Virus record (IMG/VR): IMGVR_UViG_3300025127_005969 | Location: 1-20,617 of that record | Source of the DNA: a virus | DNA: 20,617 nucleotides | Direction: 5' to 3' (one strand) | Shown: positions 13,486-20,617 of the stretch, one piece after another | How positions within the stretch are numbered: position 1 is the first letter of the stretch | How the letters are laid out: each line of letters opens with the position of its first letter | Translations under genes and position numbers: made by a program | Notes under the pieces: model-generated | Seen by the model: the letters and a program-made list of their open reading frames with translations, nothing else | What the model was told of the DNA's origin: nothing | Databases searched by the model: none

Positions 13486-15772
13486 ACTCTCCCTCCTCGG
13501 ATTGTTCTAGACTGTTTAAAAGATTCTCTAATTCGGTGTTTGATTTCTGTGGAACATCAACAACCTCATCACTTTTCATATCGTGAGTATTTTGATAGTA
13601 ACTGGTTTTCCAACCGTACTTATATGTTGTTAAAAGATCCTGTGCCATTACACTAACAGGAACTTCATTATCTGGGTAGTTCTCTGGATTGTAACTCCAG
13701 TTACCACTAATCGCTTGATCAAAGAACTTTTGCATAATAGCAATAACTTTGATATATCCTTCATTAGAAGGCATATCCCACAAGAGTGTGTAGTTATTTT
13801 TCAAAGATCCATAAGACGGAACAATCTGCTTAAGAGGTCCTTTCTTTGATTTTTTAATGGACAAGTAGTCTCTAGGTGGTTCGATTCCATTTGTGGCATT
13901 TGACACAACGGAACTGCTCTCTGAAGGCATCTGTGCGGACAATGTTGAGTGCCTGAGTCCGTATTGTTTGATGTCATCCCTAAGAGAATCCCAATCATAT
14001 TTGTACTGTGGTTCTACTAGTTCATCTACTTCCTTTTTATATGTATCTATAGGAAGAATTCCATTATGATACTTAGTGAATCGGAAGTATTTACATGCAC
14101 TTTTTTCCTTTGCAATCTCATTAGAAGACTTAAGTAAGTAGTATTGGAATGCTTCAGTTAGGTCATGAGTAAGAGTCAATGCTTCTTGAGAATCATACTT
14201 AGCACCATTCTTCGCAAGGTAATGAGCGAATCCAATATAACCTATACCCAAAGAACGACGATTTGTAGTGCTATTCTCTGCTGCAGCAATTGGATAGTCC
14301 TGATAATCAATCAACTCTTCTAGACCCCTCACAGCAAGGTCACAGAGAGACTCTAACTCATCCAAACGATTAATCTTACCAACGTTGATAGCAGAAAGAA
14401 TACAGAGGGCAATTTCACCATCTTCAGTGTCAATGTGATTTAGTGGTTTGGTAGGTAGTGTGATCTCTTGACACAAGTTACTCATCGTCACTTTATCCGT
14501 AAAGGAAGAATGAGAATTACAATGGTCAATGTTCATGATATAAATTCTACCTGTCTCTGCTCTTTCCTTAAGAAGATCTAAAATAAGTTTTTGAGCAGAA
14601 ATAGTCTTCTTTCTAATCTCAGGTTTATTTTCATAACGAACATATAAACTATCAAATCTAGGAGTACCAAATGCTTCATAAAGACCTGGTACATCATGAG
14701 GACTAAACAAAGTTATGTCACCGTCATCAATAAATCTCTGGTAAAATAACTGACTTAATTGAATACTGTAGTCTAACTTACGAACTCTGTTATCTTGGGT
14801 TCCTTTGTTGTTTTTTAAAACAAGTATATCTTCTATTTCTTGGTGCCAGATTGGGAAGTGGACAGTCGCTGATCCACCACGGATGCCATTTTGAGTGCAA
14901 CATCTGACAGTCGCTTCAAATTTTTTGAGGAACGGGACAACACCTGTGTGTTGAACTTCTCCGCCCCTGATTTTACTGTTGATGCCCCTGATTTTACCTG
15001 CGTTGATACCAATACCAGCCCTTTGAGCGACATAGCGACCGATGGCCATATCAGAACTAAAAATACTATCCAAGGTGTCGTCAACATCAACCAGAACACA
15101 ACTCGCAAACTGTCTGAGCGGGGTACGAACTCCTGCCATGATGGGAGTTGGTATGTTGATCTTGTGTTTGGAAATGGCATCGTAGTACCTCTTTATGTAA
15201 TCTAATCTATTTTCTTTGTAATTTGAAAAGATAGTAATAGCAATTAACATATACATGAACTGTGGAGTTTCATATAATGCACCACTACTTCTGTCTTGAA
15301 CCAAATACTTATCAACTACCTGACGCAAACCAGCGTAAGTAAATAAGTGGTCACGGTCATGATCAATATAACTATCTAGTTCTTCAATCTCATCTAAAGT
15401 ATAATCTAGTAACAAATCAGGATGATATACTCCCTTTTGTTGACAAGTATTAATGTGTTGCTCAAGATTAGGAAGTTCTTTATGACCACCATATAAACTC
15501 TTCCTTAAAGAAAAGAGAAGAAGTCTTGCTGCAACATATTGGTAGTTTGGATTATCTAAACTAATTAAGTCACTTGCTGAACGGATTAATATTTCTTGTA
15601 TCTCTGAGGTAGTAATACCATCATAGAACTGTATACCTGATTGTATCTCTATTTGACTTGCAGATACACCTGCTATACCCTCACATGCCTCTTCAACCAT
15701 GACATGCATTTTTTCTAGGTTAAGGCTTTCAATGCGTCCATCACGCTTTTTAACCTTTGTTCCATTGCTCAT
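13466..15772 (-). CDS. nrdA: Ribonucleotide reductase class Ia, alpha subunit
   Basis: A 768-residue catalytic subunit that reduces ribonucleoside diphosphates. An N-terminal ATP-cone (residues 1-90: KVKKRDGRIESLNLEKM) suggests allosteric control of activity. The active site is intact: C225 (QFASCVLVD) and C460 (EIALCILSA) form the redox pair, and N432, C434 and E436 (SNLCQE) the radical site. Y725 and Y726 (SYYQNTHD) are the radical-transfer tyrosines. The mobile tail ends CESCAV, with C763 and C766 spaced by two residues rather than the four seen in E. coli. It overlaps primase by 4 bases (ATGA) and nrdB by 20, so the replication block is translated together. It supplies dNTPs for phage DNA. 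Confidence 0.96.
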   Translation of the reverse strand: MSNGTKVKKRDGRIESLNLEKMHVMVEEACEGIAGVSASQIEIQSGIQFYDGITTSEIQEILIRSASDLISLDNPNYQYVAARLLLFSLRKSLYGGHKELPNLEQHINTCQQKGVYHPDLLLDYTLDEIEELDSYIDHDRDHLFTYAGLRQVVDKYLVQDRSSGALYETPQFMYMLIAITIFSNYKENRLDYIKRYYDAISKHKINIPTPIMAGVRTPLRQFASCVLVDVDDTLDSIFSSDMAIGRYVAQRAGIGINAGKIRGINSKIRGGEVQHTGVVPFLKKFEATVRCCTQNGIRGGSATVHFPIWHQEIEDILVLKNNKGTQDNRVRKLDYSIQLSQLFYQRFIDDGDITLFSPHDVPGLYEAFGTPRFDSLYVRYENKPEIRKKTISAQKLILDLLKERAETGRIYIMNIDHCNSHSSFTDKVTMSNLCQEITLPTKPLNHIDTEDGEIALCILSAINVGKINRLDELESLCDLAVRGLEELIDYQDYPIAAAENSTTNRRSLGIGYIGFAHYLAKNGAKYDSQEALTLTHDLTEAFQYYLLKSSNEIAKEKSACKYFRFTKYHNGILPIDTYKKEVDELVEPQYKYDWDSLRDDIKQYGLRHSTLSAQMPSESSSVVSNATNGIEPPRDYLSIKKSKKGPLKQIVPSYGSLKNNYTLLWDMPSNEGYIKVIAIMQKFFDQAISGNWSYNPENYPDNEVPVSVMAQDLLTTYKYGWKTSYYQNTHDMKSDEVVDVPQKSNTELENLLNSLEQSEEGECESCAV

Positions 15773-16746
15773 ACTTTTTTCCAGTTGTTAAATTTAATTT
15801 TTGCTTGTAAACCAGTGTGTGTGTTTGATTCTAACACACTCATAATATTATGTCCACTCAACACCATATCGTTTATGTCTTTTTCATGAATATTATTTGG
15901 CCATATTACAACTCTTTCACCTCTGTCGATAGTGGTTGAGATTCGTTTAACAATCTCATGATTCCTCGGCTCATTATCATAGATCCAGATAGGATCAGAC
16001 ACACCCCACTTACGAACGTCAGCGTCTGCACCACACATAGCAATCGAGTTGGATACGAGCGTCGAGTCGAAAGGTCCTTCGACAACATACACTGGTAATT
16101 TTTTATTAATTGTATCAAATCCATAAATTTTTGGTGCTTCCTCATTAATCATCACGGTAAGATATTTAGGCACTGATTTTTTTTCAATTGCTCTACCCTG
16201 AAACCCTATTAAGTTATCATTTTGATACAATGGTATTACGATTCTAGGTTCATCCCTACCGATAGTGTCATAGGTCTTTTTATATGAATTACAGAACTCT
16301 TTAAATTTGTCAGCATAGTAAAACTTACTTGCATCGAGTTTACGATTCTCTAGATATTTTCTTGCAGAATCAACCTCTGAACAGAGAGGTAAATTAATTT
16401 TAGCAACTGTTTTAAAAACTGGTGTCTCAAATTCAAACTTTGGATTTGGAGTATGTCTTGCCTTGCCAGTATGACCTTCTTTAAATTTTTCCATTACAAA
16501 TTGCTTGTGCAATCCTAGGTCAACCGTTTTCAAGAAATTAGAAAACGACATACTAGCACCACAGTTATGGCACTTGTAATTGGCATTATTTTTTATAGAA
16601 TAAAGATATCCCCTCGCAACATTACTCCTCTTCTGTGAGTCTCCACATATGGGACAACGGAAGTTGTATAGATTAGGATTCTTTTGTTTGAATTTTTGAA
16701 GTCTAGACGATATCAAATTGACGTATTTACGATCAACTAGATCCAT
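15769..16746 (-). CDS. DNA primase, T4 gp61 type
   Basis: A 325-residue primase matching T4 gp61, which works with the gp41 helicase to lay RNA primers for lagging-strand synthesis. The zinc-binding domain is seen as C31-x2-C34-x24-C59-x2-C62 (RCPICGDSQK; YKCHNCG). RGYLYSIKNNANYKCHNCG and FSNFLKTVDL are typical. The TOPRIM part begins at VVEGPFDS (221-228, with E223 as catalytic Glu) and continues with WIYDNEPRN, whose D257 and E259 bind metal. Between them lie IVIPLYQNDNLIGFQGRAIE, the standard primase core strand. The start ATG at 16746 has a weak ribosome-binding site; the end overlaps the nrdA start by 4 bases. It sits beside nrdA/nrdB, so priming and precursor supply share a transcript. 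Confidence 0.92.
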   Translation of the reverse strand: MDLVDRKYVNLISSRLQKFKQKNPNLYNFRCPICGDSQKRSNVARGYLYSIKNNANYKCHNCGASMSFSNFLKTVDLGLHKQFVMEKFKEGHTGKARHTPNPKFEFETPVFKTVAKINLPLCSEVDSARKYLENRKLDASKFYYADKFKEFCNSYKKTYDTIGRDEPRIVIPLYQNDNLIGFQGRAIEKKSVPKYLTVMINEEAPKIYGFDTINKKLPVYVVEGPFDSTLVSNSIAMCGADADVRKWGVSDPIWIYDNEPRNHEIVKRISTTIDRGERVVIWPNNIHEKDINDMVLSGHNIMSVLESNTHTGLQAKIKFNNWKKV

Positions 16747-16756
16747 TACAAGAATA

Positions 16757-17140
16757 TTACTGGTTCTTTATTATACCCGAAGTTGTCTGTGGTGTCAACG
16801 TACCTCTTAAAACCTTTTGTATGACTGGAGAAACCATAAAAATAATTATAGTAAGTGAACCTGCAATTGTCCACATCTTCTTTTCTATAACTCTCAAACG
16901 AGTATCTACCATTCTAATATCTCTTTCACATCCTTTTTTTATTGCTTCTGTCTCTCTGTTTAAATCCTTATTGAGATTATCTATCTTCTCAAACAAGATA
17001 CCATCTATCTGATCTTGCTTATCTAACTTCTCATTATGAACAGCAAGAAGTTCGCCCATCTTTACAGAGTTCTCCTGTAATGATTGAACGACTTTTTCTA
17101 ATCTCTCAAGTATTGCTGCATTTACACCTGTGTTATCCAT
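16757..17140 (-). CDS. Coiled-coil protein with C-terminal membrane anchor
   Basis: A 127-residue protein. Residues about 8-88 show a long heptad pattern (ILERLEKVVQSLQENSVKM; EKIDNLNKDLNRETEAIKK), then WTIAGSLTIIIFMVSPVIQ (90-108) forms a single membrane helix, followed by a short polar tail ending TTSGIIKNQ. The plan recalls haemolysin XhlA-type accessory proteins, which stand next to phage holins, but I cannot see a holin or lysin beside it, and the family is not certain. Its start is 1 base after the stop of the 48-aa gene, and it ends 10 bases before primase, so it is probably made with replication proteins. A membrane tether for the replisome is as plausible as a lysis role; both are inference. 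Confidence 0.75.
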   Translation of the reverse strand: MDNTGVNAAILERLEKVVQSLQENSVKMGELLAVHNEKLDKQDQIDGILFEKIDNLNKDLNRETEAIKKGCERDIRMVDTRLRVIEKKMWTIAGSLTIIIFMVSPVIQKVLRGTLTPQTTSGIIKNQ

Positions 17141-17141
17141 C

Positions 17142-17288
17142 TCAATATCTCTTCATCACCTTCTTCTTTTTCTTTTTATGAACGGGTGGGGAATCTGGGG
17201 GTAGACCTGCGACTGCACCAGTAGCAACACTTGTTGCTATTGCATTCTCTTTAAAATATTTTCTGATTTTGTCTAATGTTCTTTCCAT
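17142..17288 (-). CDS. Microprotein of 48 aa with hydrophobic centre and Lys run
   Basis: The ATG at 17286-17288 starts a 48-residue frame: a basic N-terminal helix (MERTLDKIRKYFKENAIATS), a small-residue stretch ATSVATGAVAGLPPDSPP (residues 18-35), then VH and a run of six Lys before VMKRY. The start overlaps the stop of the 123-aa gene by one base (TGATG), and its stop is one base before the coiled-coil gene, so all three genes are coupled. I recall similar Ala/Gly-plus-Lys-rich microproteins in T4-like cyanophages; no function is known to me. A membrane- or nucleic acid-binding role would fit composition only. Confidence 0.65.
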   Translation of the reverse strand: MERTLDKIRKYFKENAIATSVATGAVAGLPPDSPPVHKKKKKKVMKRY

Positions 17289-17659
17289 CAGATTAACTGC
17301 AATTCGTTTAAACAATACTCGTCTGGTGAGATATCATGAATTATAGTATGTGGATACTCAGGTACCCTCTTCAAAAATATCAAGAAACTTGTGACACTTG
17401 GCCACAGTTCTGGTTCCAGTTTATAAAACAACAAGGGAATCGTTGCCTCATCAAATACATTAAACAAGACAATTAAATGGTTTATGATTAAATGTGTCTT
17501 TAACACTCCCGTATTCATGTACCGTTTAAGGAGTCTTTTAACATACTTAAATTTTTTTAAGTCTTCGTCAAAATCTTCCTTTGTAACAGCAGCGGGATTG
17601 TCGTAATATTTAATGGCAAATAAAAGGTAGTTATCCTCGTTCAATTCATGAAATTTCAT
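17288..17659 (-). CDS. Conserved phage protein (123 aa), DUF7207-like
   Basis: A 123-residue, mostly helical protein containing KKFKYVKRLLKRYMNTGVLK (residues 35-54), HLIINHLIVLFNVFDEATIP and LLFYKLEPELWPSVTSFLIF. This arrangement is one I associate with a conserved protein of T4-like marine phages (DUF7207 type), whose role is unknown. There is no membrane segment, though the middle is hydrophobic. It lies 10 bases after the stop of the structural 172-aa gene, so it is the first gene on the replication side of the module border. Its product may relate to DNA metabolism because primase and nrdAB follow, but the sequence does not show it. Confidence 0.78.
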   Translation of the reverse strand: MKFHELNEDNYLLFAIKYYDNPAAVTKEDFDEDLKKFKYVKRLLKRYMNTGVLKTHLIINHLIVLFNVFDEATIPLLFYKLEPELWPSVTSFLIFLKRVPEYPHTIIHDISPDEYCLNELQLI

Positions 17660-17669
17660 AAATCATCTA

Positions 17670-18188
17670 TTATGCATCACCAAAGAATGTGTCGTCAGCA
17701 GCGTCACCAGCAGCACCATATCCAGTAGTACCAGTACTAATACCAGACATTGCAACTAAAACTTCTGTTTTAACTCTTAGGTTACCGTCACAGTCGTTGT
17801 AAGTTGTAAGACCAACCCAACCTCCGTGTGCAACAGAGTATGCAGTAGTTCTAGCAACACCAACCTCACCGTCATCTACACCATAGATGTTAGCAGCACC
17901 CCAATGAGTGTCATGTAGAGTTGACTTAGGTTTTTGTGAAATAGTATAGTTTGTAGCTGCGATTGCAACACCACTTAAATGTTGAGTTGTAGCGATTGAA
18001 CACGATGTTTGTGATGCGATAGCAGAGATAACTGCCTCACCAAAAGTGTTTCCTACACCGATAGATATTACATCTCCTACAGAAGCAGCACTGAATGATG
18101 TGCCAGAACCAGTGACAACCTTGGTTGCATAGTTAACGCTTACAGTACCAGGAGAGAAAATATCATCTGATTTGCCCCATAGTGCCAT
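17670..18188 (-). CDS. Virion structural protein, MALWG type
   Basis: A 172-residue Gly/Ala/Thr/Ser-rich protein beginning MALWGKSDDIFSPGTVSVNY. This N-terminus is shared by several virion proteins of T4-like cyanophages, and VVTGSGTSFSAASVGDVISI (residues 24-43) is a typical beta-rich repeat-like segment of phage decoration or tail-associated proteins. The rest is beta-strand and turn rich, with HDTHWGAANIYG and HGGWVGLTTYNDCDG, and few charged residues. A perfect TATAAATA late-promoter box lies 32 bases before the start, supporting late expression and a virion role. Position in the particle (head decoration or tail) cannot be told. The three Cys near residues 68 to 133 are unlikely to form a conserved pair. 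Confidence 0.8.
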   Translation of the reverse strand: MALWGKSDDIFSPGTVSVNYATKVVTGSGTSFSAASVGDVISIGVGNTFGEAVISAIASQTSCSIATTQHLSGVAIAATNYTISQKPKSTLHDTHWGAANIYGVDDGEVGVARTTAYSVAHGGWVGLTTYNDCDGNLRVKTEVLVAMSGISTGTTGYGAAGDAADDTFFGDA

Positions 18189-18219
18189 TGATTTACCCGA
18201 TTAAAAATTGTTCTAAGAT

Positions 18220-18227
18220 TATTTATA
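18220..18227 (-). promoter_or_regulatory. T4-type late promoter
   Basis: TATAAATA on the minus strand is a perfect match to the T4 late-promoter box, 32 bases before the ATG of the structural protein gene and just after the terminator of the preceding transcript. In T4-like phages such boxes are read by the gp55 sigma factor with the sliding-clamp co-activator. Confidence 0.75.
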
Positions 18228-18233
18228 AAAACC

Positions 18234-18262
18234 AAAAAGAGACTCCCATATAAGGAAGTCTC
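18234..18262 (-). terminator. Strong rho-independent terminator
   Basis: On the minus strand a 9-base arm GAGACTTCC (18262-18254), a 6-base loop and a complementary arm GGGAGTCTC (18247-18239, one G-T wobble) are followed by five T. It lies 7 bases after the stop of the 62-aa gene and 7 bases before the late-promoter box, so it ends one transcript and insulates the next. Confidence 0.85.
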
Positions 18263-18268
18263 AATCTT

Positions 18269-18457
18269 TTACTTATTAAGTAGTGCTTTCTCTAGTGCTT
18301 CTACTAGTTGGTCATCTACTTTATTGCCTGATTTGGCAGCAGCTTTCTTAAGAAGTCCAATTACAAACTCCTTTAGTTTGTCTTCTAGATCCTCAGGGAT
18401 CTTATCTACTGCCTTGTCAATAATATTGATAGCAATAGGTAGTAAAAATTTAGTCAT
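18269..18457 (-). CDS. Small helical protein (62 aa)
   Basis: A 62-residue protein: a hydrophobic N-terminal helix (MTKFLLPIAINIIDKAVDK) and then an amphipathic Lys/Glu/Leu-rich part (PEDLEDKLKEFVIGLLKKAA; DDQLVEALEKALLNK). It is predicted entirely helical; the first helix could be membrane-attached but is too polar for a clear span. It has its own terminator immediately after and at least a plausible -10 box before it, and it is set between two virion genes, so it is probably expressed late. I do not recognise the family; similar helical microproteins occur in T4-like cyanophages. Confidence 0.72.
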   Translation of the reverse strand: MTKFLLPIAINIIDKAVDKIPEDLEDKLKEFVIGLLKKAAAKSGNKVDDQLVEALEKALLNK

Positions 18458-18476
18458 GATTTAGAGTAATTACTAT

Positions 18477-18487
18477 ATTATATAGCA
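18477..18487 (-). promoter_or_regulatory. Possible extended -10 promoter for the 62-aa gene
   Basis: The minus strand reads TTGCTATATAAT just before this gene, giving a TG-N-TATATA extended -10 or a TATAAT box. No convincing -35 box is found at 16-18 bases. A GATAAATA late-type box lies further upstream, at 18543-18550, inside the preceding coding region. Either or neither may be used. Confidence 0.28.
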
Positions 18488-18493
18488 AGTTTT

Positions 18494-20338
18494 TTACTTT
18501 TTCATTTTTGCCATCATTCTTTGATAGGATGGCGAACCTTGGTATTTATCTATAGGAGTATCTTTTACTGCTTTTCTTTTTGCTATCTTTTCTTGTGCTT
18601 GTTTAACTCTTTCTTGTCTACCTACCTCATCTCCTCTATCAGCACGACCCATTGCTTCTTTCATAGCCATCTTCATAACAGACTTTCCATACTTCTTTTT
18701 CACTATGTCAAGTGCAGAAGGTCCTTTGTTTACCTTCTGTGTCTTTTTCATTTCTTTACTTGGTGGCATTGTAGTCGCATCTTTCTTATCCTTAGATGGT
18801 TTTACTTTTCCCATATCTCTTAAATGATCATATCCTTCCTCATTTACTGAAGATGGTGTAGTATCAACTGGTTTCTTCTCATCTATTGGATGCTCAATAA
18901 CCTTACCATCAGCATCTTTCTCATGATGTTCCTTGTATTGACCAATAACTTTCTTTTTGTCAGCAGTTGTATAAGGTGCAGCACCTGGTTTACCTGCACT
19001 ATACTGACGCTTTGCAGCTGCTTTTACATCAGGAGAAGGTGTCATCTTTGCTTTCCTTTCCTTTGCAGCCTTCATAGCATTTGCTTTATTAATAGCATCA
19101 TTTCTTGCTACGTTAGGATGTAATGCTTCATCAACTTCTTCACTTGGATCAAATCCCATCTTAAGACCCATTGATCTCAACTTATTTCTTTTGAGATTCA
19201 TTCGAGTTCCAACTTCTCTAGAGTCCATGTCTGGTGTTATTTCCTTATCCATAGCACAAGACTTTTCTTTCTTCTCTTCTTCTTTCTTTTCAGCAAGAGG
19301 TTCTACATGCTCAGGATCCCAGTGATCCTTCATTGCCATCTTAGTAGCAGTTGCATACATAACTTCTTTTGCACGAGAACCATAGCGAGACTTCATATCA
19401 GCAAAGTTCTTCTTCATCCCTTTGACGATATCTTCTTTCTTATCTACCTCAGTCTCAGTCATTTTCTCTTGGAAATCTGAAAGATCAACGACATCTACAT
19501 CTTCTAGTTTAATAACACTTTCACCCAATTCAGGATTAACATTTATTTTATTCTTAATACCTTTCTTAGGATTTATCTTTGGATTATTACTAGTATTACC
19601 CATGATCTCGGTAATCTCTTCACTAGGAACATTGAGATCTTCCTTCATTTTGCCCTTGATAGCCTTACCAATTGCCTTACGACGATTATGTAAATACTTA
19701 TCTGACTTATCTACATCACCATCATTGTCGATATCAGCATCTGACTTACCAACTGGATCTAATTTTTTACCTGCTTTTACTTTTGCAGTTTGCTCTCCTT
19801 TTTTCTTCTCTCCTTCATATGGTATACCATGGTCAGTAGGATTTACTGACTGAACATTTGGATTCTGGCGAAGTTCAGACTTCTTACCTTGATCTGCATA
19901 TCTAACATAAGACTTACCACTCTTATCTGTAACTCTTACTTTCTCTTTACCATCTTTAATTTCTTCACCAAGAATAGGAGCTCTAAGTTCAGCAAATGCT
20001 TTACGGAATGGATTAGAATTATAAATCTTTGATTCACCAAAGAGTTTCCCTCTCACTGATTTCTTTTCCATGGCACTCATATTAGTGTTTGACATGTACT
20101 GGGAAAATGCTTTATCTAATTCAACGTCTTCTCTTCTTGCTCTATATCTAATATCATAAACTGCTTGTTTTATTTTTTTCTCAGATCCACCACCCTGATC
20201 AGCAGACGCTGCAGCAGGAGCAGATGATCCACCAGTTGATCCAGCAGGTGCCTTACCCTGACTCTTACGTGGGGGTAGTTCTTCTTGGAGATAGGGTTTT
20301 CTTAACTGCCCAAAAGCTTCAGAAAATGGGTTAGACAT
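18494..20338 (-). CDS. Large Lys/Glu-rich internal or scaffold-like virion protein with duplicated SNPF motif
   Basis: A 614-residue, highly charged and probably elongated protein, rich in Lys, Glu, Ala and Met. The N-terminal peptide SNPFSEAFGQLRKPYLQEE (residues 2-20) recurs as SNPFRKAFAELRAPILGEE (108-126), joined by a Ser/Ala/Gly-rich linker. Both copies end in L-x-E, the site type cleaved by the T4 prohead protease gp21. Residues 202-213 (DIDNDGDVDKSD) form a dockerin/EF-hand Ca2+ loop with Asp at positions 1, 3, 5, 7, 9 and 12. Two YG...VM...KMAMK segments recur near the middle and C-terminus. A GATAAATA late box lies 37 bases before the ATG. I chose ATG 20338 over TTG 20350. A prohead core or packaged internal protein is my best guess; no enzyme domain is visible. 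Confidence 0.8.
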   Translation of the reverse strand: MSNPFSEAFGQLRKPYLQEELPPRKSQGKAPAGSTGGSSAPAAASADQGGGSEKKIKQAVYDIRYRARREDVELDKAFSQYMSNTNMSAMEKKSVRGKLFGESKIYNSNPFRKAFAELRAPILGEEIKDGKEKVRVTDKSGKSYVRYADQGKKSELRQNPNVQSVNPTDHGIPYEGEKKKGEQTAKVKAGKKLDPVGKSDADIDNDGDVDKSDKYLHNRRKAIGKAIKGKMKEDLNVPSEEITEIMGNTSNNPKINPKKGIKNKINVNPELGESVIKLEDVDVVDLSDFQEKMTETEVDKKEDIVKGMKKNFADMKSRYGSRAKEVMYATATKMAMKDHWDPEHVEPLAEKKEEEKKEKSCAMDKEITPDMDSREVGTRMNLKRNKLRSMGLKMGFDPSEEVDEALHPNVARNDAINKANAMKAAKERKAKMTPSPDVKAAAKRQYSAGKPGAAPYTTADKKKVIGQYKEHHEKDADGKVIEHPIDEKKPVDTTPSSVNEEGYDHLRDMGKVKPSKDKKDATTMPPSKEMKKTQKVNKGPSALDIVKKKYGKSVMKMAMKEAMGRADRGDEVGRQERVKQAQEKIAKRKAVKDTPIDKYQGSPSYQRMMAKMKK

Positions 20339-20357
20339 AGCTAAATTCAATAATACT

Positions 20358-20617
20358 TTATTTCTTCTTATTTTTATTTATCTTAGTAAAAGACTTTACT
20401 TTTTCAAAAGGCGTCATTCTCTGTACATATGACCTATAGGAGTCGGTGCCAACCTCATGAACTTCGTTGATATCCTTGATCCAAGACTTGAACATCATGC
20501 CTTCTTTAGTAAGAGCAATGACATAATTTGTACCTTGACGAATGATCCTTCCTATCAAACCATGATTTAAATTTTCAATCAAATCACCAACACCAAAGAC
20601 GTTCCCAGAAACAAAGT
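20358..20617 (-). CDS. C-terminal end of a phage protein cut by the window edge
   Basis: The frame is open from the right edge to the stop at 20358, so the real start lies outside the window; the internal TTG at 20582 is not a convincing start. The visible 85 residues read FVSGNVFGVGDLIENLN, HGLIGRIIRQGTNYVIALTK, then MMFKSWIKDINEV and a Lys/Asn-rich tail ending KINKNKKK. The pattern of short beta strands (VGDLI, GLIGRIIR, NYVIAL) looks like a small barrel domain, with a basic tail. I recall this ending in a virion-side protein of T4-like cyanophages but cannot name it. Its last bases hold the late-promoter box of the next gene. Confidence 0.75.
   Translation of the reverse strand, partial: FVSGNVFGVGDLIENLNHGLIGRIIRQGTNYVIALTKEGMMFKSWIKDINEVHEVGTDSYRSYVQRMTPFEKVKSFTKINKNKKK
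20375..20382 (-). promoter_or_regulatory. T4-type late promoter (GATAAATA)
   Basis: GATAAATA on the minus strand fits the NATAAATA late-promoter pattern. It lies 37 bases before the ATG of the large SNPF-motif protein, nearly the same spacing as the TATAAATA box before the structural protein at 18188. It is inside the end of the upstream coding region. Confidence 0.5.

Noticed and set aside
17669-17674. CATAAT box before the 123-aa gene as a promoter at the module border
   Set aside because: The -35 region at 17 bases (TGACGA) is poor, and the box overlaps a stop codon; kept only as a weak possibility.
19422-19853. 143-codon plus-strand frame opposite the large SNPF-motif protein
   Set aside because: It mirrors the Lys/Glu/Asp-rich codons of the opposite gene as Ser/Leu/Phe runs, with no start signal; no gene on this strand is supported.
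20340-20350. TTG start four codons upstream for the SNPF-motif protein
   Set aside because: The ATG at 20338 puts the SNPF peptide directly at the N-terminus and has the same late-box spacing as the structural gene.
1-20617. CRISPR arrays, tRNA genes, insertion sequences or integrase attachment sites
   Set aside because: I read both strands for regular direct repeats, cloverleaf arms ending in CCA, transposase motifs and tRNA-like ends and found none that stood out.

Overview
The window looks like part of the genome of a marine T4-like myovirus, most likely a cyanophage of Prochlorococcus or Synechococcus; a pelagic myovirus of another host is the alternative. The reasons are AT-rich sequence, a T4-type gp61 primase beside nrdA and nrdB, T4-type late promoter boxes, a MALWG-type structural protein, and a large block of sugar-nucleotide genes. 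Every gene I can support lies on the minus strand, so transcription runs from high to low coordinates. I saw no tRNA, CRISPR array or insertion sequence, and no gap over 300 bases without a gene.

Right part (20617-17670), virion module: the C-terminal end of a gene cut by the window edge, a large Lys/Glu-rich protein with a duplicated N-terminal SNPF motif and a Ca2+-loop motif, a 62-aa protein with a clear terminator, and a 172-aa structural protein behind a perfect TATAAATA late box.

Middle (17659-12059), replication and nucleotide module: a conserved 123-aa protein, a 48-aa microprotein, a coiled-coil plus membrane-anchor protein, primase, both class Ia ribonucleotide reductase subunits, an 81-aa protein and a GIY-YIG-like nuclease. 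Most junctions overlap by a few bases or are separated by about 10 bases or less.

Left part (11617-1), sugar and surface module: two 2OG-Fe(II) oxygenases, two microproteins of 49 and 58 aa and a third of 49 aa, a type II mannose-6-phosphate isomerase cupin, an RmlB-type 4,6-dehydratase, two proteins of unknown function, a GDP-mannose 3,5-epimerase, two further SDR enzymes, an RfbH-type 3-dehydrase with its catalytic His and Fe-S cysteines, a sugar O-methyltransferase, and glycosyltransferases of the GT17 and GT11 types followed by a DUF5672 protein. Three sigma70-type promoters with exact 17-bp spacers head segments of this module.

Taken together, the left module could divert host fructose-6-phosphate to GDP-mannose and GDP-L-galactose, and NDP-glucose to a 3,6-dideoxysugar, then methylate and transfer the sugars. 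The likely target is a phage virion glycan or the host surface. The chemistry of each step follows from family membership; the joined pathway is inference.
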